From contig UQVU01000041.1 of assembly GCA_900544475.1 (NCBI GenBank), forward strand, positions 1 through 14,298: 14,298 bases of DNA, in the 5' to 3' direction. The notes beneath the pieces were generated by a model, which saw nothing but the letters and a program-made list of their open reading frames with translations, searched no databases and was not told the origin of the DNA. Origin of the DNA: an uncultured Butyricicoccus sp. (GTDB taxonomy: Bacteria > Bacillota > Clostridia > Oscillospirales > Butyricicoccaceae). Numbering within the stretch: position 1 is the stretch's first letter; the number at the start of each line of letters is the position of its first letter. The translations under genes and the position numbers were made by a program. Positions 7,453 through 13,392 of the stretch are shown piece by piece.

Positions 7453-7499
7453 ATCAAAATAACAACCGCTGAGTGAGTAAGAGAGAGGTTTTATTTAAC

Positions 7500-8372
7500 A
7501 TGAAAGTATGTGTATTCGGCGCAGGCAATATGGGCGCACGCATTACGGAAGTTTTCCTGAACGCTGGCCATGACGTCACCATGATCGATATCAAGCCGGA
7601 GTTCACCGAGCGCGGCAAGACCGTCATCACCCATGACTACGAGTTTCTCGTAAAGAAGGGCAAGATGACCGAGGAGCGCAAGGACGAGCTGCTCGCTTCC
7701 CTCAAGACCTCGGTAGACCGCAACGCTGCTGCCGACGCCGACTTCGTCATGGAAGTTATTCTGGAGCGCATGGACCTGAAGAAGGATCTGCTCGAAGATC
7801 TGGACAAGATCTGCCCGGAGCACACCATCTTCGCTTCCAACACCTCCGCCCTGTCCGTTACCGAGATGGCGGCTTGCATTCCGCACCGTTCGGACAAGTT
7901 CATCGGCTGCCACTTCTTCAACCCGGCTCAGATCATGAAGCTGGTTGAGGTTATCCGCGCCCTTCAGACCTCGGACGAAACCTTCCAGAAGGCATTCGAC
8001 CTGATGACTTCTCTGGGCAAGACTCCGGTTGCTGTTCACGAGGGCCCGGGCTTCGTCGTAAACCGCATCCTCATCCCGATGATGAACGAGGCTATGGGTA
8101 TCGTTGCTGACGGCATCGCTTCCCCGGCTGACATCGACGTTGCTATGCAGCTCGGCGCCGGTATGAAGTCCGGTCCGCTGCACACCGCTGACCTGGTTGG
8201 CCACGACGTAAACCTCGCTATCATGGAAACTCTGTATCACGAGACCGGCGACCCGAAGTACCGTCCGCATCCGCTGATGCGCAAGATGGTTCGCGCCGGC
8301 TGGCTCGGCGTCAAGACCGGCAAGGGCTTCTTCGAGTACGACGGCCCGTTCGGCAAGGAAATCGTCAAGTAA
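7500..8372 (+). CDS. hbd: 3-hydroxybutyryl-CoA dehydrogenase
   Basis: This NAD(P)-dependent enzyme interconverts 3-hydroxybutyryl-CoA and acetoacetyl-CoA. The 290-residue product begins with the Rossmann motif VFGAGNMG (5-12) and has the catalytic residues of the family: S117 and H138 (in GCHFFNPA), E150 and N188. The C-terminal domain has the usual GPLHTADLVG and RAGWLGVKTGKGF stretches. I chose the ATG at 7500 because AGAGAGG (7482-7488) lies 11 bases before it and the protein then starts right at the Rossmann strand. A GTG at 7473 would add nine residues without a ribosome-binding site. It is the last gene of the cluster and is followed by a clear terminator. Confidence 0.95.
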   Translation: MKVCVFGAGNMGARITEVFLNAGHDVTMIDIKPEFTERGKTVITHDYEFLVKKGKMTEERKDELLASLKTSVDRNAAADADFVMEVILERMDLKKDLLEDLDKICPEHTIFASNTSALSVTEMAACIPHRSDKFIGCHFFNPAQIMKLVEVIRALQTSDETFQKAFDLMTSLGKTPVAVHEGPGFVVNRILIPMMNEAMGIVADGIASPADIDVAMQLGAGMKSGPLHTADLVGHDVNLAIMETLYHETGDPKYRPHPLMRKMVRAGWLGVKTGKGFFEYDGPFGKEIVK

Positions 8373-8408
8373 AGTCAGTTTCTGTATTTTATTGACACAA
8401 ACACAAGC

Positions 8409-8445
8409 CCGCTTTGCACAATGCACAGCGGTCTTTTTGTTTTTT
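8409..8445 (+). terminator. Intrinsic terminator after hbd
   Basis: CCGCT pairs with AGCGG (8409-8431), with an inner TGC/GCA pairing, followed immediately by TCTTTTTGTTTTTT. This closes the catabolic cluster and separates it from the opposite-strand spm genes. Confidence 0.8.
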
Positions 8446-8560
8446 GATAAAGTTTTCTCGTCATTTTTTCCTCTATGTATAAAAATTATCAACGCTCTTT
8501 GTTACTGTACACAAATTTGAATAAAATGTATGGTATTTCTTCCAGTAATGCGTTATAATA

Positions 8561-9079
8561 TTAACAAATTGGGAAAAACTTATCTGTTAATGCCGCAGAG
8601 GCCGCAAACGCTGCCAAATCTGCGCATAATGCTGCCGGAATTGCGTAACGGGTTTCTCGCAGACCGAGATGCCCGGCGTACAGACTGATGGTATAGATGC
8701 TTGTTTCGGATGAGCCGAGCATGACCGCCGCGACACGGCCGACGTAACTGTCCGCGCCCGCGCTGCGAATCAGTTCGCTTCCGAGCGCCAGTCCTCCCCC
8801 GCCGCTGATCGGCTTGAGAAGGGCGAGCGGCACGCATTCCTTTGGAATGCCGAGCAGGCCGAACACCGGGCTCAGCAGCCCGGACATGAGGTCTATCGCG
8901 CCGGACGCACGCAGCATATAAACCGCAGTCAGCATTCCGACCATCGTTGGAAGAATGCCGACCGCTGTCTGTAATCCTTTGCGGGCACCATCCGCAAAGA
9001 CCGTAAATACGTTCACACCTCGGTATACAGCGTACACCCCTATGAACGCGAGCAGAAGCGGCACGACAGCCGCCTGCAT
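8561..9079 (-). CDS. spmB: Spore maturation protein B
   Basis: This 172-residue membrane protein belongs to the nucleoside-recognition (Gate) domain family and matches Bacillus subtilis SpmB in length and motifs. SpmA and SpmB act in the forespore region during late dehydration of the spore core and affect heat resistance. Visible features are an N-terminal hydrophobic segment, the family-like ILPTMVGML and LRASGA stretches, LLKPISGGGGLALG, and VMLGSSETS. I set the start at the ATG complementary to 9077-9079, preceded by a long GGGGGGGGAGG stretch; the reading frame stays open further upstream but looks like leader rather than protein. It lies 158 bases downstream of spmA, a wider gap than the usual tight spmAB pairing, and that gap is structured. 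Confidence 0.9.
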   Translation of the reverse strand: MQAAVVPLLLAFIGVYAVYRGVNVFTVFADGARKGLQTAVGILPTMVGMLTAVYMLRASGAIDLMSGLLSPVFGLLGIPKECVPLALLKPISGGGGLALGSELIRSAGADSYVGRVAAVMLGSSETSIYTISLYAGHLGLRETRYAIPAALCADLAAFAASAALTDKFFPIC

Positions 9080-9153
9080 GGTTTGCAAGGACCTCCCCCC
9101 CCTTTCTTTACGGACGGCAGAAGCAGATTTTATCAGGCAAACAGCATAGATTT

Positions 9154-9215
9154 CTGCACGGCTCCCATGCAGGGTCTTTTTTTGTGCGCTGCGGCACATT
9201 TCATACTTTCGTATG
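9154..9215 (-). other. Structured spmA-spmB intergenic leader
   Basis: Read on the minus strand, CATAC-GAAA-GTATG (9202-9215) makes a stem capped by a GNRA-type tetraloop. After an A-tract there is CTGCATGG-GAG-CCGTGCAG (9154-9172), which forms a fuller stem as minus-strand RNA (one G-U pair) than as plus-strand RNA (an A-C mismatch). This favours a role in the spm mRNA. No known riboswitch class is recognised. Confidence 0.45.
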
Positions 9216-9237
9216 TGGTGCTCCTGTATGCGTCACG

Positions 9238-9840
9238 TTATCGTCTTTTCCCGCTTTCGCCCGGCGAAAAAAACGCCCGTCCGACCCTGCACAGCAGGAG
9301 CGCGACAGCGACCGACACGGCGGAAGCGCCCCACACCGGCAGCATTATATCAAACGGCGCCTTCGCTCCGCAGGCCGCGCGAACCGCAGCGACTGTGGAC
9401 GGCACGAGCTGTATGGAGGCGGAATTCAGCACCATCAGCGTCAGCACCGCGTCCGACGCCCCTTCGCTGCCGGATATTTTGTGCAGCCGTGAGGCCGCAC
9501 GCAGTCCCAATGGCGTCGCGGCGTTAGATAACCCCAATAGATTTGCCGTCACGTTTGCGCTCACCGCCTGCATGGCTTCGCTGTCCTCGGCTGCTTTCTT
9601 TCCGAACAGCGGACGCAGCACCGGCAGCAGCCGACGCGCAATGACCGCCGTTAGGCCGCTCTGCTGCATCACCTCCATGATGCCGCTCCAAAAGCACATC
9701 AGGCCCGCGATGCTGATAGCCAGCGTCACCGCTCCGGCGGCGCCCTCGGTCAGCGCAGCGGAAACCTCGCCAAGACGCCCGTTTGCGGCGCCGCACACAA
9801 AGGCGAGCGCGAAAAACGCCGCCCACAACACGTTCAGCAC
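9238..9840 (-). CDS. spmA: Spore maturation protein A
   Basis: This 200-residue membrane protein is the partner of SpmB in the Gate-domain family. It matches B. subtilis SpmA along its length: an N-terminal membrane segment with the NVLWAAFFAL start, FWSGIMEVMQQSGL (50-63), the diagnostic TANLLGLSNAATPLG (98-112) and LNSASIQLVPSTV (138-150). It starts at GTG (complement of 9838-9840) with AAGGGGGG about eight bases upstream. It is transcribed divergently from the abrB-like gene across an 80-base gap, so the two share a small control region; that gap holds an ATCCCC/GGGGAT hairpin at 9865-9880. Expression during sporulation is expected from known biology, but I could not identify a sporulation sigma-factor promoter. 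Confidence 0.92.
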   Translation of the reverse strand: MLNVLWAAFFALAFVCGAANGRLGEVSAALTEGAAGAVTLAISIAGLMCFWSGIMEVMQQSGLTAVIARRLLPVLRPLFGKKAAEDSEAMQAVSANVTANLLGLSNAATPLGLRAASRLHKISGSEGASDAVLTLMVLNSASIQLVPSTVAAVRAACGAKAPFDIMLPVWGASAVSVAVALLLCRVGRAFFSPGESGKRR

Positions 9841-9920
9841 GATGCTGTCCCCCCTTGGCGCGAAATCCCCTCACGGGGATCGTGTATAGATAAGGAATAA
9901 GAAATGAAGGAGTGTTTAAC

Positions 9921-10163
9921 ATGAAATCTACCGGTATTGTACGCAAGGTCGATGAGCTCGGACGAATCGTTCTCCCGATCGAACTGCGCCGCACTATGGG
10001 CATTGACGTCAAGGACTCGCTCGAAATCTACGTGGATGGCGACAGCATCATCCTCCGCAAGTACGAGCCGTCCTGCATCTTCTGCGGCAACGCAAAGGAT
10101 ATCGTCAACTTCAAGGGCAAGAACGTTTGCAGCGCGTGCGCCCGCGAGCTCGGTATGCTTTGA
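9921..10163 (+). CDS. AbrB-family transition-state regulator with C-terminal zinc ribbon
   Basis: This 80-residue DNA-binding protein starts MKSTGIVRKVDELGRIVLPI, nearly identical to B. subtilis AbrB through the swapped-hairpin DNA-binding domain (about 1-47). The C-terminus differs from AbrB: it is short and carries CIFC (52-55) and CSAC (70-73), a zinc-ribbon-like pair common in clostridial Abr proteins. Such proteins repress stationary-phase and sporulation genes during growth and influence solvent or acid metabolism in some clostridia. The start is at 9921 with GAAGGAG (9906-9912) eight bases upstream; an ATG-like start nine bases earlier overlaps that site. It sits between spmA and spoIIID, so regulation of sporulation timing is plausible. 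A strong terminator follows within the converging spoIIID gene. Confidence 0.92.
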   Translation: MKSTGIVRKVDELGRIVLPIELRRTMGIDVKDSLEIYVDGDSIILRKYEPSCIFCGNAKDIVNFKGKNVCSACARELGML

Positions 10164-10164
10164 T

Positions 10165-10470
10165 TCACCGGTTTACCGAACCTTTATCCGGCTTTCCTCT
10201 GGGAGAGCCGGTTTTCTTTTGCTTCTCCTCGCGGTATTTGCGGCGCGTCGCGTCCCCGCCGCGGATGTGCCGTTCGCGCTTGTTGCGCAGCAGAACCGCC
10301 TGCACTTCGGCATACAGGACGGCGTTCTGCCGCCTGAGCCGCGCCGTGATGTCCTTGTGTACGGTTGACTTGGACACGCCGAACTTCGCGGCCGCCTGAC
10401 GCACGGTCGCACCGCTCTCGACGATGTACCGCGCGAGCGCAAGCGTTCTTTCTTCCGGCAGGCCTTTCAC
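10165..10470 (-). CDS. spoIIID: Sporulation transcription factor SpoIIID
   Basis: This mother-cell DNA-binding regulator controls sigma-E and sigma-K dependent genes. The 101-residue product aligns with B. subtilis SpoIIID: ERTLALARYIVESGATVR, a helix-turn-helix through KFGVSKSTVHKDIT (29-42), and the basic C-terminal RHIRGGDATRRKY (67-79). It starts at GTG (complement of 10468-10470) after an AGGGGG site. The last 20 or so residues, rich in K, G, R and P, are not part of the usual core and are encoded by the region that also forms the abrB terminator on the other strand. It converges on the abrB-like gene with one base between the stop codons. Confidence 0.95.
   Translation of the reverse strand: MKGLPEERTLALARYIVESGATVRQAAAKFGVSKSTVHKDITARLRRQNAVLYAEVQAVLLRNKRERHIRGGDATRRKYREEKQKKTGSPRGKPDKGSVNR
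10188..10220 (+). terminator. Intrinsic terminator of the abrB-like gene, inside spoIIID
   Basis: CCGGCT (10188-10193) pairs with AGCCGG (10206-10211), followed directly by TTTTCTTTT. It starts 25 bases after the abrB stop codon. Because it overlaps the 3' coding end of spoIIID, the same bases serve as terminator and codons. Confidence 0.8.
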
Positions 10471-10613
10471 CGTTATCGCCCCCTGACCGATGATGCTTCA
10501 TCGCTCCACTCTATGCGGAGAGGGCGTTTTTCAGAACACGCCGCCGTCCGGTGCGCGGTTTTCGCGTTTCTGCCGCGTTTTTTCTGCTCATTTCCCCATT
10601 CTTCGCGAAACTG

Positions 10614-10622
10614 TGCTATAAT
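10614..10622 (+). promoter_or_regulatory. Extended -10 promoter of the methyltransferase gene
   Basis: TGCTATAAT is a perfect -10 hexamer with the TGn extension. No good -35 is seen 16-18 bases upstream, as is usual for extended -10 promoters. The AAAGGAG site (10634-10640) and ATG (10650) follow at normal distances. Confidence 0.65.
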
Positions 10623-10649
10623 GGAAGCACCCGAAAGGAGCATTGAGCT

Positions 10650-10859
10650 ATGAAAGGAACCGCAATCTATCGCTCCCCCGTGGGAGCGCTTCAGCTGGAG
10701 TACGAGGACGGCGAGGTCGTTTCCCTGCGGAAAGCCGAGGAGGACGCCGCAGAGAGCGAGGAGAACGCGCTGACGGCGCTCGTTTTCCGTCAGCTGGACG
10801 AGTATTTCGCCGGAACGCGACGCAGCTTTGACTTCCCCTGCCGCGCGCAGGGAGCATAG
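10650..10859 (+). CDS. Truncated O6-methylguanine-DNA methyltransferase-like protein (N-terminal part only)
   Basis: The 69 residues read as the N-terminal ribonuclease-like domain of an Ogt/MGMT DNA repair protein: an initial YRSPVGALQLEYEDG strand pair, a short acidic linker and the QLDEYFAGTRRSFDFP stretch that normally leads into the QGT.FQ...W start of the catalytic domain. The frame breaks exactly there, after CRAQG, and meets a stop within two codons. The catalytic domain with its PCHRV cysteine is missing, so the product as written would be inactive. The gene has its own promoter and a strong ribosome-binding site, AAAGGAG, nine bases before the ATG, and its codon style matches the left part of the window. 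The loss is best explained by the sequence junction, not by natural decay. Confidence 0.7.
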   Translation: MKGTAIYRSPVGALQLEYEDGEVVSLRKAEEDAAESEENALTALVFRQLDEYFAGTRRSFDFPCRAQGA

Positions 10860-11644
10860 ATCGCCTGCAGGGCCGGGTACTGGCTGAGCAGCTTTTCCGT
10901 TACGCTTCTGGCGACATCCGCCCGTTCGTGGCTGCGAACCGGCTCGAGGATCTGCTGCCCTTTACCCTGCTCACGCAGGCAGGAGCGGAAGCTGATCTCA
11001 CAGCTTTCCTGACAGGTAAAACGATTATCGCCAATGATAATGGCTATTTCGCCTTCGCCACGGCATAAGCGGTCGATAAACCAGGCGGCGGTGCGCCCGG
11101 CTTTTTGGTTATCGAGGCCGATATAGCCGCTGCGCTGGGGAACCGACAGATCTGAAAGTAGAGTGAATACGCGAACGCCGCGGGCGGCGGCCCGGCCCAC
11201 CGCATGGCGAATCAGCGGGTGATCCAGCGCCACCAGGCCGAGCACCTCCACCTCATCGCTGAGCCGGTGAATGGCCTGGGCCATTGCTTCCACCGCATCA
11301 ATGGCAAAATGCAGGATCGCCGGTGTCTCGCCTGCCGGTAGCCACGGCGCGGCCTCTCTTGCCAGCGCCCTTGCCAGCGGCGGGTAGAAGGAGTGGGTCT
11401 CCTGCAGCAGAATAAAGCCCATTCTGACGGTAACCGGCGCTTTGCCGGCGGCCAGGCGATAGTGCGGCTGTTCGAGCGTAAACCCCAGCCGCCGGGCGGC
11501 CTCCAGCACGCGGTACGCGGTCGATTCCTTCACCGCCGCGCGCTTGTTGAGTACCCGGTCGACGGTGGCCACGCCGACGTTAGCTTCACGCGCAATGTCG
11601 GAAAGCGTGATTTTGCTGGTGGATTTTTTCACTGTGATGACCAT
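10790..11644 (-). CDS. LacI-family transcriptional regulator, C-terminally truncated at the junction
   Basis: The protein begins with a LacI helix-turn-helix (ITLSDIAREANVGVATVDRV, about 12-31, with the hinge near 50-60) followed by a periplasmic-binding-protein-like sugar-sensor domain (from about 72), including RSGYIGLDNQKAGRTAA (171-187). Genuine homology continues to about residue 266 (ALQAIYAPC). The last 18 residues are read from the opposite strand of the clostridial methyltransferase and are spurious. Full-length members have about 330-340 residues, so roughly 70 are missing. The native part spans about 10847-11644. No clear ribosome-binding site precedes the ATG; a GTG five codons in is an alternative start. 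The ligand is unknown. A palindrome directly upstream suggests autoregulation. Confidence 0.85.
   Translation of the reverse strand: MVITVKKSTSKITLSDIAREANVGVATVDRVLNKRAAVKESTAYRVLEAARRLGFTLEQPHYRLAAGKAPVTVRMGFILLQETHSFYPPLARALAREAAPWLPAGETPAILHFAIDAVEAMAQAIHRLSDEVEVLGLVALDHPLIRHAVGRAAARGVRVFTLLSDLSVPQRSGYIGLDNQKAGRTAAWFIDRLCRGEGEIAIIIGDNRFTCQESCEISFRSCLREQGKGQQILEPVRSHERADVARSVTEKLLSQYPALQAIYAPCARQGKSKLRRVPAKYSSS
10842..10858. other. Chimeric junction between clostridial and enterobacterial DNA
   Basis: Within this short interval the plus-strand methyltransferase loses homology and the minus-strand LacI regulator gains it. The shared bases around GCAGGGA fit both genes, so the exact breakpoint is ambiguous by up to about ten bases. 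There is no insertion sequence, target-site duplication, tRNA or recombinase. Confidence 0.8.
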
Positions 11645-11987
11645 TAAAAATGAGCGTTATGATAGAAACTATCACGGTAACGCTGCGCAGAACAGCGACG
11701 ATCTGCGTGCCACAGGACAAGCCTGCGTTCCTGCCGCGTAAAGTGTGACGGGTATACACAGTCTGTGATCAAAAGCGACTACCTGTTCTGGCATTGCTGC
11801 TATGCTATTGAAATAAAATTAATAATAAAGGCAGTGTCGTCTTTGTCGGTTAAACCGTGCGCAAAGTCGCTCCGGATGGGCGTCGCTGGGCCTGTAACCG
11901 ACTATACTTGCCGCGCACGCGCGTAATGACGTTTACTCGATGACTTTTTGCTATCACTTTATGCCAGCGTCAGGGCTGCACTGAATA
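11645..11987. other. Non-coding control region between lacI and the diguanylate cyclase gene
   Basis: This 343-base divergent region shows no credible gene. It contains the candidate LacI operator near its left end, an AT-rich tract (about 11813-11830) and a nested dyad: CGGTTAAACCG (11847-11857) flanked by CTTTG (11841-11845) and CAAAG (11862-11866). Promoters for both genes presumably lie here, but none is clear enough to mark. Confidence 0.6.
11654..11683. promoter_or_regulatory. Candidate operator of the LacI-family regulator
   Basis: TGATAGAAACTATCA (11660-11674) is a perfect dyad with a three-base centre, flanked by GCGTTA (11654-11659) and TAACGC (11678-11683), which are also complementary. 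It lies 15 bases upstream of the lacI start codon, a usual place for an autoregulatory site of this family. Confidence 0.6.
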
Positions 11988-12029
11988 ATGTGCCGTTCCG
12001 CGCCGGGAGTGGGTCGGTTTGGGGCCTGT

Positions 12030-13280
12030 ATGTTATTAAAAGAGCTGGCTGTTTTTGATGTATTAAGCACGCCGATCTGGGTAGTCCATCCTTTTACAGA
12101 GTGTGTGGTCTATGCCAATCAGGCTTCCCGGACGCTGAGCGGCGATATGTCGCTGAATGAGATGCGCAACGGTATCTATTCCACCTGCCCGGAAACGCAG
12201 CTGCAGCATTATCTGCGCTATCTCGACGCGATGACTGAGATATTTGAAGTCTGGACGCTGCAGACCGCCAAAGGGTTGCAGTCGGTATATTGTAAAACCA
12301 CCCTGGTGGAGACCGAGGACAGCGGCACCTTACTGTTATTCGAAGCGGTGAAGCTGCTCGCGCAAAATCAGTCGATTCATACCGGCTCCCGCCGCTACCA
12401 GCGGCGTAACAATGGCTTTTTTGCCCGCTTTTTTATGACCAATACCGCGCCGATGCTGTTGATCGATCCTCAGAAAGAGGGCCTGATTGTCGATGCCAAT
12501 ATTGCCGCACTGCGCTTTTATCATTATTCCGATGAGGAAATGCGCAATAAACATACCTGGCAAATTAATACCCTGGGCCGGGATGTGATCCCTATTATGA
12601 ATAACATTGCCAATATGCCCGGCGGGCATAAGCCGCTTAATTTTACTCATATTCTGGCTGACGGCTCGCTGCGCCATGTTCAAACCTATGCCGGGCCGGT
12701 GGTGCTGTATAATATCCGGCTGATGTTATGCATCATTCACGATATCACCGAAGAAGTGCATCTGAAAAAAGAGCTGGAATTTTCCGCCGCCCACGATCCC
12801 CTAACCGGATTGCTCAATCGCCGAGAATTTTACCGGCTCGTCGATGCGCCGTCGTTTATCGGCCATGGTTTTTGTCTGCTGTTAATCGATATCGATCATT
12901 TCAAAAGTATTAATGATATTCACGGTCATCAAAAAGGCGATGAAGTCCTGTTGGTGATCTCCCGCATTCTGGAAACCTCGGTGGACCGCGAAGATAAGAT
13001 ATATCGCTGGGGAGGCGAGGAGTTTCTGCTCTTTTTGCCTCATTCGCCGATCGACCGCGCGCTGATGGTGGCGGAGGCGATCCGTCAGGCGATCAGCGAA
13101 TATCAGACGCTGTCGGTCACCGTCAGCATTGGCGTTGCCGAGCATCATGATGGCGAAGCGATTGATCAGCTGTTTTACCGCGTCGATAAAGCGCTGTATG
13201 CGGCGAAAAATGACGGGCGCAACCGGGTAACGCGCTTGCCGTCGGAAAACGTAGCGGCCCATTCCGGGCGGTCAGAATAG
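12030..13280 (+). CDS. PAS-PAS-GGDEF diguanylate cyclase
   Basis: This protein is predicted to make cyclic di-GMP from GTP under control of two N-terminal sensor domains. The 416 residues hold a PAS-like region at about 6-110 (VLSTPIWVVHP, VVYANQASRTLSG), a second PAS at about 136-245 (NTAPMLLIDPQ, IVDANIAALRFY, then an IIHDITEE linker) and a GGDEF domain at about 250-405. The DPLTGLLNRREF entry motif, the metal-binding LLIDIDHFKSIND and an active-site GGEEF (328-332) are intact, so it should be active. The residue corresponding to the arginine of the inhibitory RxxD site is aspartate (DRED), so product inhibition may be weak. There is no membrane segment. The start is uncertain: 12030 follows GGGG closely, while an ATG at 11988 would add 14 residues. 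Confidence 0.9.
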   Translation: MLLKELAVFDVLSTPIWVVHPFTECVVYANQASRTLSGDMSLNEMRNGIYSTCPETQLQHYLRYLDAMTEIFEVWTLQTAKGLQSVYCKTTLVETEDSGTLLLFEAVKLLAQNQSIHTGSRRYQRRNNGFFARFFMTNTAPMLLIDPQKEGLIVDANIAALRFYHYSDEEMRNKHTWQINTLGRDVIPIMNNIANMPGGHKPLNFTHILADGSLRHVQTYAGPVVLYNIRLMLCIIHDITEEVHLKKELEFSAAHDPLTGLLNRREFYRLVDAPSFIGHGFCLLLIDIDHFKSINDIHGHQKGDEVLLVISRILETSVDREDKIYRWGGEEFLLFLPHSPIDRALMVAEAIRQAISEYQTLSVTVSIGVAEHHDGEAIDQLFYRVDKALYAAKNDGRNRVTRLPSENVAAHSGRSE

Positions 13281-13309
13281 AGGTGGCGCTATTTATCGCC
13301 GTCTGATGC

Positions 13310-13351
13310 GCAGGCAGACTCGCCGGCTATACTCAGGAGAGTCCTGCCTGC
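13310..13351 (+). other. Long imperfect hairpin between the diguanylate cyclase and barrel genes
   Basis: GCAGGCAGACT (13310-13320) pairs with AGTCCTGCCTGC (13340-13351) with one bulged base. No T-tract follows. It may stabilise or attenuate the transcript between the two genes, which are 112 bases apart. Confidence 0.45.
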
Positions 13352-13392
13352 TGATTCGGGCGGTAATCTTGTTTGCCTGCGGCTGAGGTGGC

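Noticed and set aside
8392..8397. TTGACA hexamer just after hbd as a promoter
   Set aside because: No matching -10 lies at 16-18 bases, and the hbd terminator begins just downstream.
5065..8492. Long minus-strand frames opposite thl, crt and hbd (366, 279 and 333 codons)
   Set aside because: These are antisense shadows of enzymes with all catalytic residues, show no plausible ribosome-binding sites and have compositions typical of shadow frames.
9094..9102. Run of nine C bases read as evidence of a frameshift in spmB
   Set aside because: The run lies upstream of the spmB start codon on the minus strand and forms part of its G-rich ribosome-binding region. A length error there would not change the protein.
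9083..9889. 268-codon plus-strand frame across the spmA gene
   Set aside because: It is antisense to spmA, whose protein has clear family motifs and a strong ribosome-binding site; the shadow product is low-complexity and rich in A, S and T.
10650..11644. A natural fusion or horizontal transfer carrying a LacI regulator next to a DNA-repair gene
   Set aside because: Both genes are cut mid-frame at one point, neither product would work, and no transposase, integrase or attachment site is present. An artefact is simpler.
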